A stretch of 60,560 nt of DNA from Welwitschia mirabilis (GCA_051453625.1 JBOZIK010000001.1:279990464-280051023); one strand, 5' to 3'; positions 34,501 through 41,905 are shown, counted from the first letter of the stretch. Notes: a model not told the origin generated them from the sequence alone. Numbers and translations are program-made.

Positions 34501-37500
34501 ATTTGAAACACTGTCTATGTCTGTTGGTTCTGAATTCTCAAAATATTGGTCAAGGATCAGCAGATACTAGCCTAGTTTGTCTGTTAACATTGTAAAAGAG
34601 GTTCTTTCATGATGCACTAAAAAACTTGATAAGACCTGACTCTTTTTTAATTTAGCAGGAAATGCTGTGAAAGATAGCTTTTGTGGCTTGATTTGGTCTT
34701 GGAGGTTGAAAACTTTTATGTTGGCATAAGTAGTATCTCGGACAAGAACCATAACAGCCTAATTCCATGCTCTAAATGTGGCAGGAGTGGATCACTTGGT
34801 GCATTAAGTAGTGGTAGCTTAGATCCCTTTAGTTTAAGAGAAAGTGCTTTGAAAGGTGGTCTTCATAACTTGCTTTGGTGTGAGAATGTCTAAAACCTGC
34901 ATTTTGGTATCAGTCAAATTGAGGAACTAAAAACACTGATACAAACGAAACATAATACCATAACGTGGAAGCTTAGAGTCTGTTTTGAAAGTCCTCAGAA
35001 GATGAAGATGAACCATTTCAGTTGGATCTGATTGGCTTAGCTCTGGACTGGTCAGCATTTTTCAGAATCAAGAATTCGTTCGATATTCCTTTTATCATAA
35101 CCTTAAATTGCATAATGAAAAGTATTATTCATTCATACAGTTCTCAGAACATTCTCAAGAATACATCATAAAATTACAAGAAATCCCATGCTGCCAAAGC
35201 TAAACATCCTTCTTCTCTTGTAAATCCCGCCTCTGTCATTGAAACACTGGAAATGTGTTTCACCTTTGGTAATTCTCCTCTTTCAAAGCATTACTGGAAA
35301 CTAGAGAATGGAGAGTGAACCATAGGAGAAACATAAACATCACTTTTTAGAGTGGAAATGTAAACACACCTTTTTCAATTGGTTTCTCTTCTTTTTGACA
35401 GCTTTTTCTTTTTGAAGATCTCTAGTGGTGAGTGATATTTAAGGACTGTAAACAGAGAGGATATGTGTTTCTCTTTTGTGAACACTCTGGCTTTAGACTG
35501 TACTTCTTCTATGTTTGTTACCATTATAGTGTACTGCTAATGTTTAAAGAGGGCTATATGTTGGACAATGGAATCTATCTCAATGTTGTTTCGTCGTTTC
35601 TTTACCAGGAAACTTTTACAGGATTCGAAGTGCTTTTGGTTTTGGTGCTAAGAAATTAGCCAAAATTCTGGAGTGTCCAACAGAAAAAATTATATGTCAA
35701 ATCGATCAGTTCTTTATGAACACATGGGAACGGCATGGAAGTGGCAAGCGACCTGATGTTCGTATAATTGATGTCCAGCATCTTCAACTAACTAGACAAG
35801 GCTCAACAAACAGTCTCATCTGTATTGAGGGCAATAGCAAACCTGCAAATGGTGTTGAAAATAGTTCTGTGAAATCAGTTGGTCAAGGGCAGCTGAAGAA
35901 TCGCTCATCGTCTAATACACATAAAGACTCTGGAAAATGCAAACAGGGAATTCAAAACCTGACATCAACTGGCCTTTCAGAGTATCCTTCTGAAAAGAAA
36001 GATTTACATAGGCCAGTGTCTCATGAATTGCTCCCAAACAAAGTTGCAATATCTTCGAATTCCAAAGGCAGCAATGAAAATGAAGACAACAAAAGCCATC
36101 ATCAGAATTCTGGCTTCAGCAGTTCTGTTCCGATTCAACCACATAATCATGCAAATGAAAGTGGAAGCTTGTCAAAGAATGGGAAGGGCAATAAAATTGA
36201 TTCATGCATATGGAATCCTGAAGAAAACAGTGTCTCTGGTTTTTCTAGAGCTTACTCAAGCCCTGAACTCACAAATGTGAACAACGACAACCCTATCCGT
36301 GGAAGAAGAATCCGTGCAGATGTAGTAGAAGCGTTTAGAAATCAGGTTGCTTCTTTGAGAAGCAATCACAGTGCTTTAGACAGAAGAAGGAACATGAGTT
36401 CTGATTCATCAGTTTCTTCTACAGCAAAGGTTGCAGCAGGGAATGATTATGTTTCCCTGAAAGTGAACAATTCTTCAGAGATTTGTGAAACCGAAAATGC
36501 CACCAAGGCTTCCAGCAATACTAGTGGTACAATTACAAACGGCAGGTGTTTTGATACTCCTTTCCAAGGAGAACAAGAAACACAGGCTGATGAATGGACA
36601 GATACATGTGGCCTGCCGGATGGGCAAGATCCTGTGGAAGGTTCAAAGCCTCATATTATGAAGAGAGAGAATCCACATGTCCATCTCCCCGTAGATTTCG
36701 CCTCTGTTCCACTTCCTGTACCACAGGCCCCATCCTTGTTAGCTTCTGTTTTTGCTCCGACTAATCTCCCAAGTATGGTTCATCCAAATACTCCATTGGC
36801 TGATTCACCTTGGGGACTGACTGGGCACTCATCGTATGCAACCATGGAGTTCCCTCAACCTCTTGTTGCACCGGTGTCCCCTTGGATGCGAAACAGTGAT
36901 CTGATGGGTAGTTCAAACTATGGTGAGACAGGTACATCTGAAAATGCAGGTGGTTTGGAATCACCTCAAAAAGAAGAGCACCATGGGCCTAATTCCTGGA
37001 GTGATCAAGATGAGGAGGCTTTACATAGAGCTCAAGTTGCATCTGATTTCAAAGGAGTAAGATCTTTTCATCATATTCTTGATGAGCAACAGTTATTTAC
37101 TCATGAGCGGCCATCGTCTCCAAGTGGTAACCATTCTCTTAAAACTCATACAAAGTTAACAAAAGATGGCAGAGGACAGCTCTCAGAGCAGCGGGTAAAG
37201 AGGTTCGAAGAAAGCAGAGTTGAACCTGGTAGCAAAGAAGCTTGTGAAACTGAGGCCGGCACACTAAAAACAGTTGAAAGTCACTGGAATGGGCCATCTG
37301 TAAGAGGTTCCAAGTTTTCCAGGGAAAGAAGAAGCAAAGGGAGAGGACATGGAAATATTGAATGTTCACACTCCAGAGCTAGAGAAACTGGAGACTCCAA
37401 CGAGATGAAAGCACCTGGTGTTTGGCAGTCTGAAACCAACAGAGATGGATCATTTGCGGGAGATGAAATGTCAAATCAGGATGCCCATTCTTTTGGAACT

Positions 37501-39407
37501 TGTAATTCAGCATCTAATCATGGCAATCATCACTCTTCCTCTGTTGCTACAGGCAAATCGTCAATGTCCTATTCATCCTCTGTTTCTACAACGATTCCCC
37601 CAATTCTACCATCTACTATACCCACATATGAGCAGCCCACAGTTACACCTACGGGTAATCTATCCCCTGTTTTAGTGAACCAAACTCTTAGGCAGGGAGA
37701 GAAGGATAATGTTGCGGTTCCTCCTTTCGCCTTTTACCCCACTGGGCCTCCTCTTCCATTCTTCATGTTCCCTTTGTCTTATATTCCCACAGATGGGACC
37801 TCTAGTGGGGATTTGTCCAATTCATTTGAGACCACAAATTCTCCTGATGACATTATTGACAGTCAGCCTGATCCGAGTCTTGACGATTCAGATTATGATT
37901 TTCGGGAAAATTCAGAGCAATCGGAAAACTTTTGCAGCACAAGCATGAGAACGACAGAGACGTCTTGCATGGACAACCATGATCGGATGAAGTCTGATAT
38001 TCTTCAAAGTGATTTTGATAGTCATTGGCTTAATTTGCAATATGGACGCCTTTGTCAAAATCCTTGCATCCCTGGCCATGTATTTTACCCTTCACCAACA
38101 GCCATACCACCAACGTACTTACAGGGTCACTATCCATGGGATGGCCTGGGGAGGCCATTATCTGCTAACATGAATATGTTAACTCAGCTAGTAAGTGGTG
38201 GCCATCGATTCCTTCCTGTTATGACTTTGCAACCCAATTCCAATCGCCCAATAAATAGTTTCCAGTCTCTCGGTGGATCGAATAGAGTATATATGGAGGA
38301 GCTTCCTAGATATCGTGGGGGAACAGGAACTTATCTTCCAAACCGTTTAGGTGATTTTCCTTTGAATTTTTTTTAATTTCTTGTAACAGTGCTGCACATT
38401 TTTGGGAATTGTATTGATTCTAGATGTCTTTATTTCATGTAGAGGCAAGTTCCTTACAGAGATCGACAGTTAATAGGAAGCAGAGGTAATCGCAGTAATT
38501 TTAGCCCACACCATAATGAGCATGGATATAGAGATGCAGGTGGCCTTATGTTCTCAAGGAGCAAGGGATCTGGCCGTGGACAAAGTAGAAATGATCACCG
38601 CTATCAACCAGAGAGGTCAAATTCAAGGATAGACAGGGTCTCAGAGGGGAAGGGAAAGCAGGGAGTGTGGGAGTCCTACAGAAATGATAATAGTAGGAGA
38701 GCTTCACATCAAGCACAACATAGGTCTCTTACATCTAGGAATGCTTCTGCTAATGTAGGTAACATTAGGCCACATGTTTCTTCAGGGATGGCATATGGGT
38801 TGAATCCTTTGCAGTCCATGAACAGTTTTGGAAATATTGCTTCGGTTCCAGCAAATGGACCTTCTGTCCCTCCTGTCGTAATGGTATATCCATATGAGCA
38901 CAACCTGAATCTCACCACAGAACCTTTAGAGTTTGGGTCATTTGGACCTGTACAACTACCAGGGGCCAAGGAAGGCAGGTTAAATGATAATGGGATAGAT
39001 ATTGATGTGAGATATGATGAGGGAAGCTATTATGAATGTAAGCATAGCATATACCAGACCAACATGTCTCCTAGAAGCTCGCCGGCAGACCATCCATCGA
39101 CACCTAAGAAATACTAGAGGTAAATCTTCAAAAGTGTTTGATTGGAGAGAGGTTATTACCAGAAGCAATACTGTGGCTGACATTTGCTGAAATTTCCAAT
39201 TCATAGTCCATCAGTAAGTACATTTTAACTGGGGGCTTTGATTATTTCGTCAAAACACCACACAGTTACCAGCTGAAAGAAGAAGATTTCCCACCTTTGT
39301 CTTTTCGCAACCAATCAATAAGGAGCAGGTCAGATGGCTTTGACATCGAAAACCATTCAAACAGAGAGGATTCACATTATCAATCGTTCTTGGTTAGTTC
39401 TCCATAG
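10503..39407 (+). CDS. TRF4-like nucleotidyltransferase / PAP-OAS1 substrate-binding domain protein, 5'-partial
   Basis: Seven coding exons span 28.9 kb. Joined, they give 4,119 nt, a multiple of three. The visible protein begins inside the nucleotidyltransferase palm: IVVDISFNQLGG holds the third metal-binding Asp of the family (codon 14). Then follows the substrate-binding domain (SIILIKAWCYYESR, GAHHGLISTYALETLVLYIF, NVVDPLRTSNNLGRSVSKG, NFYRIRSAFGFGAKKLAKIL, to about codon 240). After that comes a tail of over 1,000 residues rich in Ser, Asn, Gly and Pro (PFAFYPTGPPLPFF, WLNLQYGRLCQNP, YLQGHYPWDGLGRPLSANMN). Such plant proteins resemble Arabidopsis PAP/OAS1 substrate-binding superfamily members. 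Their RNA-tailing activity is inferred, not shown. The first two catalytic Asps would lie in exons left of the window. The frame meets a TAG at 39115-39117, before the last exon. Confidence 0.9.
10701..10883 (+). CDS. Exon b (183 bp): substrate-binding domain
   Basis: Acceptor GGCAG ends at 10700, and the donor starts at 10884 (GAG/gtattc). It encodes 61 residues, phase 0 to phase 0, containing LFKRSIILIKAWCYYESR and LISTYALETLVLYIF, helices of the central PAP/OAS1 domain. Confidence 0.93.
10986..11088 (+). CDS. Exon c (103 bp)
   Basis: Acceptor TTCAG ends at 10985, and donor GT is at 11089-11090. It encodes VLYRFLAFFSNFDWENYCVS and GPIPLQSLPEMA, ending in phase 1. The split codon G/CT completes Ala in the next exon. 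Confidence 0.92.
11301..11486 (+). CDS. Exon d (186 bp), left border of the 24-kb intron
   Basis: Acceptor TTTTCAG ends at 11300, and donor GTGTTT starts at 11487. It encodes EPPRKDGGKLLLDK, FVSKYLNVVDPLRTSNNLG and RSVSKG. It ends in phase 1 within a Gly codon completed by GA at 35609-35610. Confidence 0.93.
11487..11904 (+). other. Intron segment without assigned feature
   Basis: Holds a T run (about 11579-11597) and no coding or repeat signal I can name. Confidence 0.5.
11905..12000 (+). pseudogene. Short Copia RT fragment
   Basis: The reading VDIKTTFLQGDLQENF (about 11902-11950) followed by LKGLGT-like residues matches the Copia block KTAFLHGDLEEEI...PEGF. At DNA level GGATATCAAAACTACTTTC recurs in element 3 (about 16456-16474), so this may be a fragment of that family lying upstream of the older RT remnant. 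Confidence 0.6.
12001..13192 (+). pseudogene. Old Copia integrase/RT remnant (left half), split by element 3
   Basis: Broken plus-strand readings follow Copia RT order. From about 12405 it reads WVDAMPDEKP, then WDLVGLPLSAKPINCKWVSRTK (about 12465-12530), IFHLDVKLKFLCGELI (about 12690-12740), and from 12845 KMDEFLQHKFRKSNADSNIYI, ILLSYVDDIAVTGK and EKYATDVTMDF. YVDD is intact (about 12952-12963) but there are many stops. The reading ends at about 13178, fifteen bases before the LTR of element 3. A plausible continuation is at 20175. The segment 12001-12400 is only weakly coding and probably covers the integrase end. Confidence 0.7.
13193..13543 (+). repeat. 5' LTR of element 3 and primer binding site
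   Basis: The LTR is taken as 13193-13530 (338 bp), TGTTGTAATG to TTTGCAACA. Two bases later TGGTATTAGAG (13533-13543) resembles the initiator tRNA-Met site. The start is less sure than the end because no 3' LTR is available for comparison, and TGTTGATGTG at 13161 is an alternative. It contains a GAGCTTTGCATTGCTTC block shared with element 2's LTR. Confidence 0.7.
13740..14405 (+). pseudogene. Element 3 gag with degenerate CCHC knuckle
   Basis: The readings DAKWDELNFNALFLI (about 13788-13830), FLCHLDEMQNIFSQIDDLGITF (about 13985-14053) and AAILISLPRNLLNVV (about 14072-14115) follow Copia gag. A Ser/Lys-rich linker is cut by gap 14234-14279. The knuckle at about 14328-14380 reads C-Y-stop-Y-KKEGHMIRNC, so the second Cys is lost and a TAG is present. 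Confidence 0.72.
14234..14279. other. Assembly gap (46 N) in element 3 gag
   Basis: Run of N in the Ser/Lys linker before the knuckle. Confidence 1.
14480..15145 (+). pseudogene. Element 3 protease and GAG-pre-integrase
   Basis: WIIDIGASFHVCLS (about 14489-14530) is the retropepsin block, with Ile in place of Ser/Thr after the catalytic Asp. After the 100-N gap it reads ENGQTITLTDVRHVPGLAKTLISVG (about 14780-14860), then MSKGALVIARGSREGAMYVL and GTWHKRLGHLSEIGL (14993-15040). The same 43 bp stand on both sides of the gap. Confidence 0.8.
14622..14721. other. Assembly gap (100 N), 43-bp identical flanks
   Basis: 14579-14621 and 14722-14764 are identical. Confidence 1.
15108..16020 (+). pseudogene. 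Element 3 integrase
   Basis: A 145-codon reading from 15108 carries integrase core blocks: ELIDFDLVG (first Asp region), FITFVDDFPRKLWLFPLK, then KNKELLTNNGSEF with the second Asp replaced by Asn (TNNGSEF for TDNGGEF). The C-terminal part from about 15690 reads LGYGGDDHGYRLWDLVAKKL and RSCDVVFDEDVMY. A frame change lies near 15545. Confidence 0.8.
16090..17243 (+). pseudogene. Element 3 reverse transcriptase and start of RNase H
   Basis: In order: LNYILYTNGGEPE, KWMEAMKEEMKLFEWN, YKVRMLVKGFTQKKGIDF (to about 16376), a frame change, KTTFLHVDLQEIIYMEQLEGF, QWYKKFDTFMMEQDYERWN, the catalytic LLLFVDDILIVGND (about 16698-16738, FVDD) and LLSQSDYIGKVLRRF, and then AHAMGVVSRYMSNP. RNase H begins at VVGYFDANFASCR, where the hAT-like element is inserted after 17243. 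Confidence 0.85.
17253..17278. repeat. 26-bp perfect palindrome at the left end of the hAT-like element
   Basis: The sequence is its own reverse complement over 26 bases, centred on CGACATGTCG (17261-17270). It begins nine bases inside the terminal inverted repeat. A related GACGACATGTC occurs near the right end (about 18233-18243). Confidence 0.9.
17509..18227. other. Assembly gap (719 N) inside the hAT-like element
   Basis: Run of N covering about two thirds of the element. Confidence 1.
18322..19720. mobile_element. Probable solo LTR (1,399 bp) in element 3 RNase H
   Basis: It starts TGTTTAGGGG, ends ATTCTCACA and is flanked by the 5-bp direct repeat CTAGG (18317-18321 and 19721-19725). 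Excision with one repeat joins GAT ACT AGG to AAA TCT ACT ATA in frame (D-T-R-K-S-T-I), the expected RNase H sequence. TG...CA ends, a 5-bp duplication and no internal coding region point to an LTR left by recombination between two LTRs. The family and orientation are unknown. The pyrimidine-rich 19120-19470 inside it is not coding. Confidence 0.75.
19726..20140 (+). pseudogene. Element 3 RNase H, right part
   Basis: It reads KSTIGYVFTLEGGVVSW (19726-19776), STREAEYMALTETTREMIWL, HIICCDS-stop-SAV (TAG at about 19926), TKNTAFHARTKHIDVMYHF and DNLADFLTKAMND (to about 20095). It is continuous in frame with 17243 once the two insertions are removed. After about 20140 no LTR copy follows. Confidence 0.85.
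20175..20500 (+). pseudogene. Old Copia RT end / RNase H remnant (right half)
   Basis: MHAPKVHLQTTPSTLRCIV (about 20183-20240) followed by GYV-LNWVGDKEMRASTIEY (about 20298-20352) and SSSIEAEYVAVSSMFFKLKWL (about 20425-20487) follow the order YMHAP...GY.D.DWAGD...STEAEYVALS of Copia RNase H. It probably continues the remnant ending at 13178, with some sequence lost. Stops at several points. Confidence 0.65.
20540..23158 (-). pseudogene. hAT transposase (BED finger, DUF659, C-terminal dimerisation), decayed
   Basis: The minus strand starts with ATG at 23156-23158 and a BED-type finger: AWQWCGPETR, ICNFCETTY, a 1-nt frameshift, then TQLKYHLAGISGHGVCKC (about 22995-23095). DUF659-like sequence follows (FQYYHMLPLNLFRSSTLMKEM, GLDFKPPSYYED, about 22480-22600), then VVTNNVAPFVA, RWNENLHSDSHAAAHVLNPKF (about 21230-21290) and the dimerisation end WWLVYGIDVPTLQQPAIRIL (about 20850-20930) and GCERNWSVFEHTHSKN (about 20690-20745). 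Such proteins cut and move hAT elements. Stops and frameshifts make this inactive. I could not find its terminal repeats. Confidence 0.85.
23159..26480. other. Intron segment without gene
   Basis: I see no coding exon. The part next to 23158 may be the hAT 5' region. 25740-26060 is T/TC-rich low complexity that reads as Lys-rich peptides on the other strand. 24950-25010 is AT-rich. No repeat ends could be fixed. Confidence 0.5.
26500..26880. repeat. SINE-like tRNA-derived sequence, two diverged units
   Basis: Unit 1 (about 26505-26650): GTGTGATGGTAATGGG resembles an A box and GGTTCGAGTCTCC (26634-26646) a B box on the plus strand. Unit 2 (about 26705-26880) repeats GGTCCCCATGCC, GACAAGTGGGTA and TTTTGGTGTGATGGTAA. 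On the minus strand it shows TGGTTAAGTCTTGG (26851-26864) and AAGTTCAAACC (26819-26829), A- and B-box-like at SINE spacing. Orientation is ambiguous and no flanking duplication or A-tail was established. Confidence 0.5.
26881..27783. other. Intron segment without gene
   Basis: Contains an A run near 27119-27136. No coding or repeat structure was recognised up to the gap at 27784. Confidence 0.5.
27784..28651. other. Assembly gap (868 N) in the giant intron
   Basis: Run of N. Content unknown. Confidence 1.
28652..29139. other. Intron segment without gene
   Basis: Higher GC than its surroundings, with no recognised element. The purine tract follows. Confidence 0.45.
29140..29244 (+). repeat. 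105-nt uninterrupted homopurine run
   Basis: Only A and G occur from 29140 to 29244. Purine bias continues to about 29300 with single interruptions (C at 29245, T at 29267). Mixed GA, GGA and GGAA units, so not a simple microsatellite. Another purine-rich patch is at 29895-29965. Confidence 0.9.
29460..29880. repeat. Dispersed ATTCCATGCC-type short repeats
   Basis: AATCCATGCC, two copies of ATTCCATGCCTTGG, ATGCCCTGGGCATGG and ATTCCACGCC occur within about 420 bp, often followed by an inverted half (GGGCATGG or GGCTTGG), giving weak local palindromes. Their origin is unknown, possibly part of an LTR. Confidence 0.5.
29881..31259. other. Intron segment without gene
   Basis: Apart from purine-rich DNA to about 29965 and a GT run near 30210-30235, I recognise nothing. 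The right end may belong to the minus-strand Copia remnant. Confidence 0.45.
31260..31870 (-). pseudogene. Copia gag knuckle to GAG-pre-integrase remnant, same family as element 2
   Basis: The minus strand from about 31850 reads HDQSRGRRTSRG, a knuckle CWPCKKKGYTQKE with a stop in place of the last Cys, and VWKAK. At 31496-31270 it reads VVGIGSMVLQKSRMLKI, VKHVPVVTKSLLSVTQLDDLGL and FSSGDGKMENEQG. These match element 2 closely (CKKKGHMKKDYYAWKAK, VTKKLISITQLDDLGLAFSS). Much of the protease between them is lost or scrambled. Confidence 0.7.
31871..33812 (+). mobile_element. Element 4: short internally deleted Copia element
   Basis: A probable truncated 5' LTR (about 31876-32000) resembles the right part of a 3' LTR at 33442-33812. 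Between them lies a gag-like reading from 32239 (NMATIEKFNGRHYGLWKMKI, then SFILLGALLESYALTVISANG near 32650-32710) and a broken knuckle near 32820-32870. RT and integrase are absent or unreadable in 33000-33430. The left LTR is cut where it meets the minus-strand Copia remnant. Confidence 0.65.
33431..33812 (+). repeat. Polypurine tract and 3' LTR of element 4
   Basis: AAAGGAGAGA (33431-33440) precedes TGTTAAGCTC at 33442. The LTR is taken to CA at 33812 (371 bp). 33687-33782 matches 31876-31970 with shared blocks AGGATTTTA, TTTCATGCTT and TCTTATTGTTGCC. Confidence 0.65.
33813..35608. other. Right end of the giant intron
   Basis: AT-rich, no recognised element or exon. It ends with a pyrimidine tract and TTTACCAG at 35601-35608. 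Confidence 0.6.
35609..38350 (+). CDS. Exon e (2,742 bp): end of PAP/OAS1 domain and long disordered tail
   Basis: Open throughout its 2.7 kb. It starts by completing Gly, then NFYRIRSAFGFGAKKLAKIL and NTWERHGSGKRPDVRI finish the folded domain. From about codon 250 of the visible protein the sequence is Ser/Asn/Gly/Pro-rich and probably disordered, with islands RGRRIRADVVEAFRNQVASL, PFAFYPTGPPLPFFMFPLSY, SHWLNLQYGRLCQNP and YLQGHYPWDGLGRPLSANMN. The latter are of the kind conserved among plant homologues. The donor is chosen as TTTAG/GTGATT at 38351, phase 1. Without splicing the frame would close at a TAA (38374-38376). Confidence 0.92.
38351..38449 (+). other. Short intron (99 bp) with debatable acceptor
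   Basis: GTGATT donor; AAG acceptor at 38447-38449 is the nearest AG that keeps the frame (NRL-V-PYRDRQ). A better-looking ATGTAG acceptor ends at 38442 but would shift the frame by one base. Length is a multiple of three and it holds an in-frame TAA, so retention would truncate the protein. Confidence 0.55.
38450..39119 (+). CDS. Exon f (670 bp): Arg/Ser-rich tail, ends with an in-frame TAG
   Basis: Continues the tail with Arg/Gly/Asn-rich sequence (FSRSKGSGRGQSRNDHRYQ, SHQAQHRSLTSRN), then SVPPVVMVYPYEHN, EPLEFGSFGPVQLPGA and SSPADHPSTPKKY. The next codon is TAG (39115-39117), followed by AG and a strong donor GTAAAT at 39120. The upstream border depends on the acceptor choice. A start at 38443 is the alternative. 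Confidence 0.85.
39266..39407 (+). CDS. Exon g (142 bp): conserved-type C-terminus behind the TAG
   Basis: Acceptor CACAG ends at 39265. AG from exon f plus T makes Ser, then YQLKEEDFPPLSFRNQ and 31 further residues to TAG at 39405-39407. The acidic QLKxEDFPPLS ending is typical of this plant family, and its phase fits exon f exactly, so it was the ancestral last exon. With the TAG in exon f as read, it would be 3' UTR. A GTTAGT at 39392-39397 could be a further donor. Confidence 0.75.
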
Positions 39408-40429
39408 AATTTGGCTTGTAATAGCATCTTCCTGATTCCCATGTTTTTAGGAATTTTGTTGTACATTATTTCGTTATTTTGGTGATAGCCTTCCACTATT
39501 ATTCACTGTATTCTAACGCAACCTGGGAAAATTGCCTATTTTCTAAAGGCATAGCCGCTGAATGATTCATTTTCTGTTCTTCTTCTTATGCCTTCAACGT
39601 GGCAGCCTGAGATTCTTCTAGTTGTTCAATGCTTTTGTTATACACTAGTATTTTTAACTGACTCAAATTGAAAAAGGAAGAAAAAGGAAGAAAATAAACA
39701 ATTGTATTTCTCTCAACTTCCTGAAGTGAATTTCAGTGCCTGTAAAAGTTTCCAGAATCTCTAGAAGTGTCGTGTCCCTATTCTTTTAAGCATAATCAAT
39801 CAATAAATATGTTTAGATTCCCTTGTGTTTGAAATTCATGCTCTGCATGCATTGTGTTAGAGAGGTAATGGGGACATTCCATAGACTAGGCCGCCTTTCA
39901 AAAACAAATTTAAATATCAGCTCATTTCTACCAGAACAAATTTACCAGTTGCCTGAAGCTCAGGTTCACCGAAACAGGTGGTACCTACCAAACTATTAGA
40001 CCATGACAAATTGTTGAACTGTAATCATATTCCAAATGCTTCATCTGAAGGTTATGTACGGATTCACCTAGTGTATAATCACTATATATTATTTACATGT
40101 ATCACATTTCACATGGTTGCATGCAACTCTCAGAGTTAAAGAATTGCCTTTGTGTTCCATTGAGTGTTTATTGCCAGAATTTGTATGAGAGTTTTGTTTG
40201 GAGATTCTTCTTCTTATGGTTGGTTTTAGTATTGAAGGCAAATGTTTCATAATCAGATCTAAATAGTGAACTCCAGTACAACATTAGAGGTTGATGTTGA
40301 TTACAACCGGTCTATATGATGTTAGTTTGTTGTTTTTGTTGGATGGAGTAGAAGTTTGTTGTGCTTAGGGTCTGAAACCATGCAGGGCATGAGAAGGCTA
40401 AATGTTGGTTGAACTAGGACAAGTCATGT
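39408..40429. other. 3' flank of the nucleotidyltransferase gene
   Basis: No coding signal. AATAAA at 39693-39698 is a candidate poly(A) signal only. The rest is plain AT-rich DNA. Confidence 0.45.
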
Positions 40430-40960
40430 ACTGAGGTTATGGGCTTAACAAATTTGTTGATTCTTAAATTCAATGCCACTAATTATAGAAAAGTGAAGAC
40501 GAAAATTAAGGCTTTATGGTACATCTTGATTTGGAGGTGGTGGTTTCTAGTAGTAAAACTGATGCATCTGAGACTAATTATTGGCCACAGATGGATCAAA
40601 TAGTACTGTAAATCACTTGGAGGTGTATTGAGAATTTTGCGTTAACCAAACTTGAGAGGCACTATGTGCTGTGAATCTTTTCAGGAAGATAAAATGCCAG
40701 ATTATGAGCTCACTCACTGAGCAGTATGTTTATCTTTATAAGAGGCCTTATAAGTTGCAGTGGGAAAAAAATGTGTCGTATGACATGTCTGGATATAATA
40801 AAATGAGAAAGCTTTTAGATTGTTGGAAAGCTATAAATTCATTATGATAATTATAAATGTAGACAACCTAGTGATGATGAATTTTGAAGAGGCAGTGGAG
40901 CATTTTAAAATTAAGAAAATCAGTGTTATGTGGAATGTGAAATCCTAGTGGACTTGGATG
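40430..40960 (+). pseudogene. Copia gag trace
   Basis: Scattered readings KFNATNYRKVKTKIKALWYI (about 40468-40530) and LYLYKRPYKLQWEKNVSYDM (about 40732-40790) follow FNGTNYxxWKxKIKALL and LYLKKQLYKLQM of Copia gag. Many stops, no LTRs found. Confidence 0.45.
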
Positions 40961-41520
40961 AGCTGTCTGAATGAAAGGAGGAAAGGATTGGCGTAAAAAT
41001 ATACATATATATATGACATACCATATTTGGTGTTAAGTTAATATTTTTAACTGAAATCTCCAAATGAGATCACATCCCATGACATATGAATCTCATATCT
41101 TAATGCACACCTTGAATAAAAAAATTTCTCATAACATCGGGGCATTTCCATTGTACTTTATTTATGTGAATAAATAACTAAGAAAAAGAAATTTCCTGTA
41201 TACCCTTTTCATGACAGCCCAAGAATTGGATTTTTGTCCCACTGAAATTGCTAGAACATTCCTCTAGCACAGGAATCTTTTTGAAAAAGTCCAACATAAT
41301 AAATTTTAGAAAGGTATTTCAAACTTGATAAAGTGCACCACATAAGAAACTCAGTAAGAGTCGCCACATAAAGAATATCAAAACTTTGGAGGTTGAATTT
41401 CCTTATATAGGAATTATCTCTTGAAGATGATGATGTTTCTAATGCTAAAAGACCTTTTGCTTGTGTAAAGTAAGTGGGTGTTGTCTTGTGGTAATAGATG
41501 CATTGCTTTTTTCATTTTTA

Positions 41521-41905
41521 GGACCAAAATTCTTGATGTTTCATGAAATACTGAACTTTGTTTCTTGAACCATTCTGCATTGTGTACAATATGTACTTGT
41601 ACAACTTAATGTGAACTTCAATTAATGAAAACGTCATACTCTGAAGATATGCATAAACCTTATGAAATCCTGAGTTGTTGAAAGGCTTTCTTCTTCTTAG
41701 GACCAAATTCTCAATATTTTAATTTATTGCTTTCTTCAATTAATGAAGACATCATATGTTCAAGATACGCAGAAACCTTATAAAATACTGATTTGTTGAC
41801 AGCCTTTGTTTTTTAAGGAGCAAATTTTTGAAGTTTGAACTTATTGCTTTCTTCAATTAATGAAGACATAAATACTTTTTAGCAATGCAGAAACCTTCTT
41901 AAGAG
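41521..41905. repeat. Tandem repeat, three units, ~118-bp period
   Basis: CTTCAATTAATGAA occurs at 41616, 41734 and 41851 (spacings 118 and 117). Each unit has GGACCAAA/GGAGCAAA upstream and GCA(T/G)AAACCTT downstream. The first unit carries about 60 extra bases. Units are clearly diverged. Confidence 0.8.

Larger units (their letters stand above)
11487..35608 (+). other. Giant intron (24,122 bp), phase 1
   Basis: The donor is AAAG/GTGTTT and the acceptor TTTACCAG/GA. Joining 11486 to 35609 restores SVSKG-NFYRIRSAFGFG without changing frame, which is the main proof that the two blocks belong to one gene. The intron is mainly old transposable elements (Copia, hAT, solo LTR, SINE-like). Eight of the remaining unexplained stretches are described separately. 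Gaps make the true length uncertain. Confidence 0.88.

Noticed and set aside
38374-38376. TAA as the natural end of the nucleotidyltransferase gene
   Set aside because: The same frame resumes downstream with family-like sequence and a final EDFPPLS-type end, so the TAA lies in a short intron.
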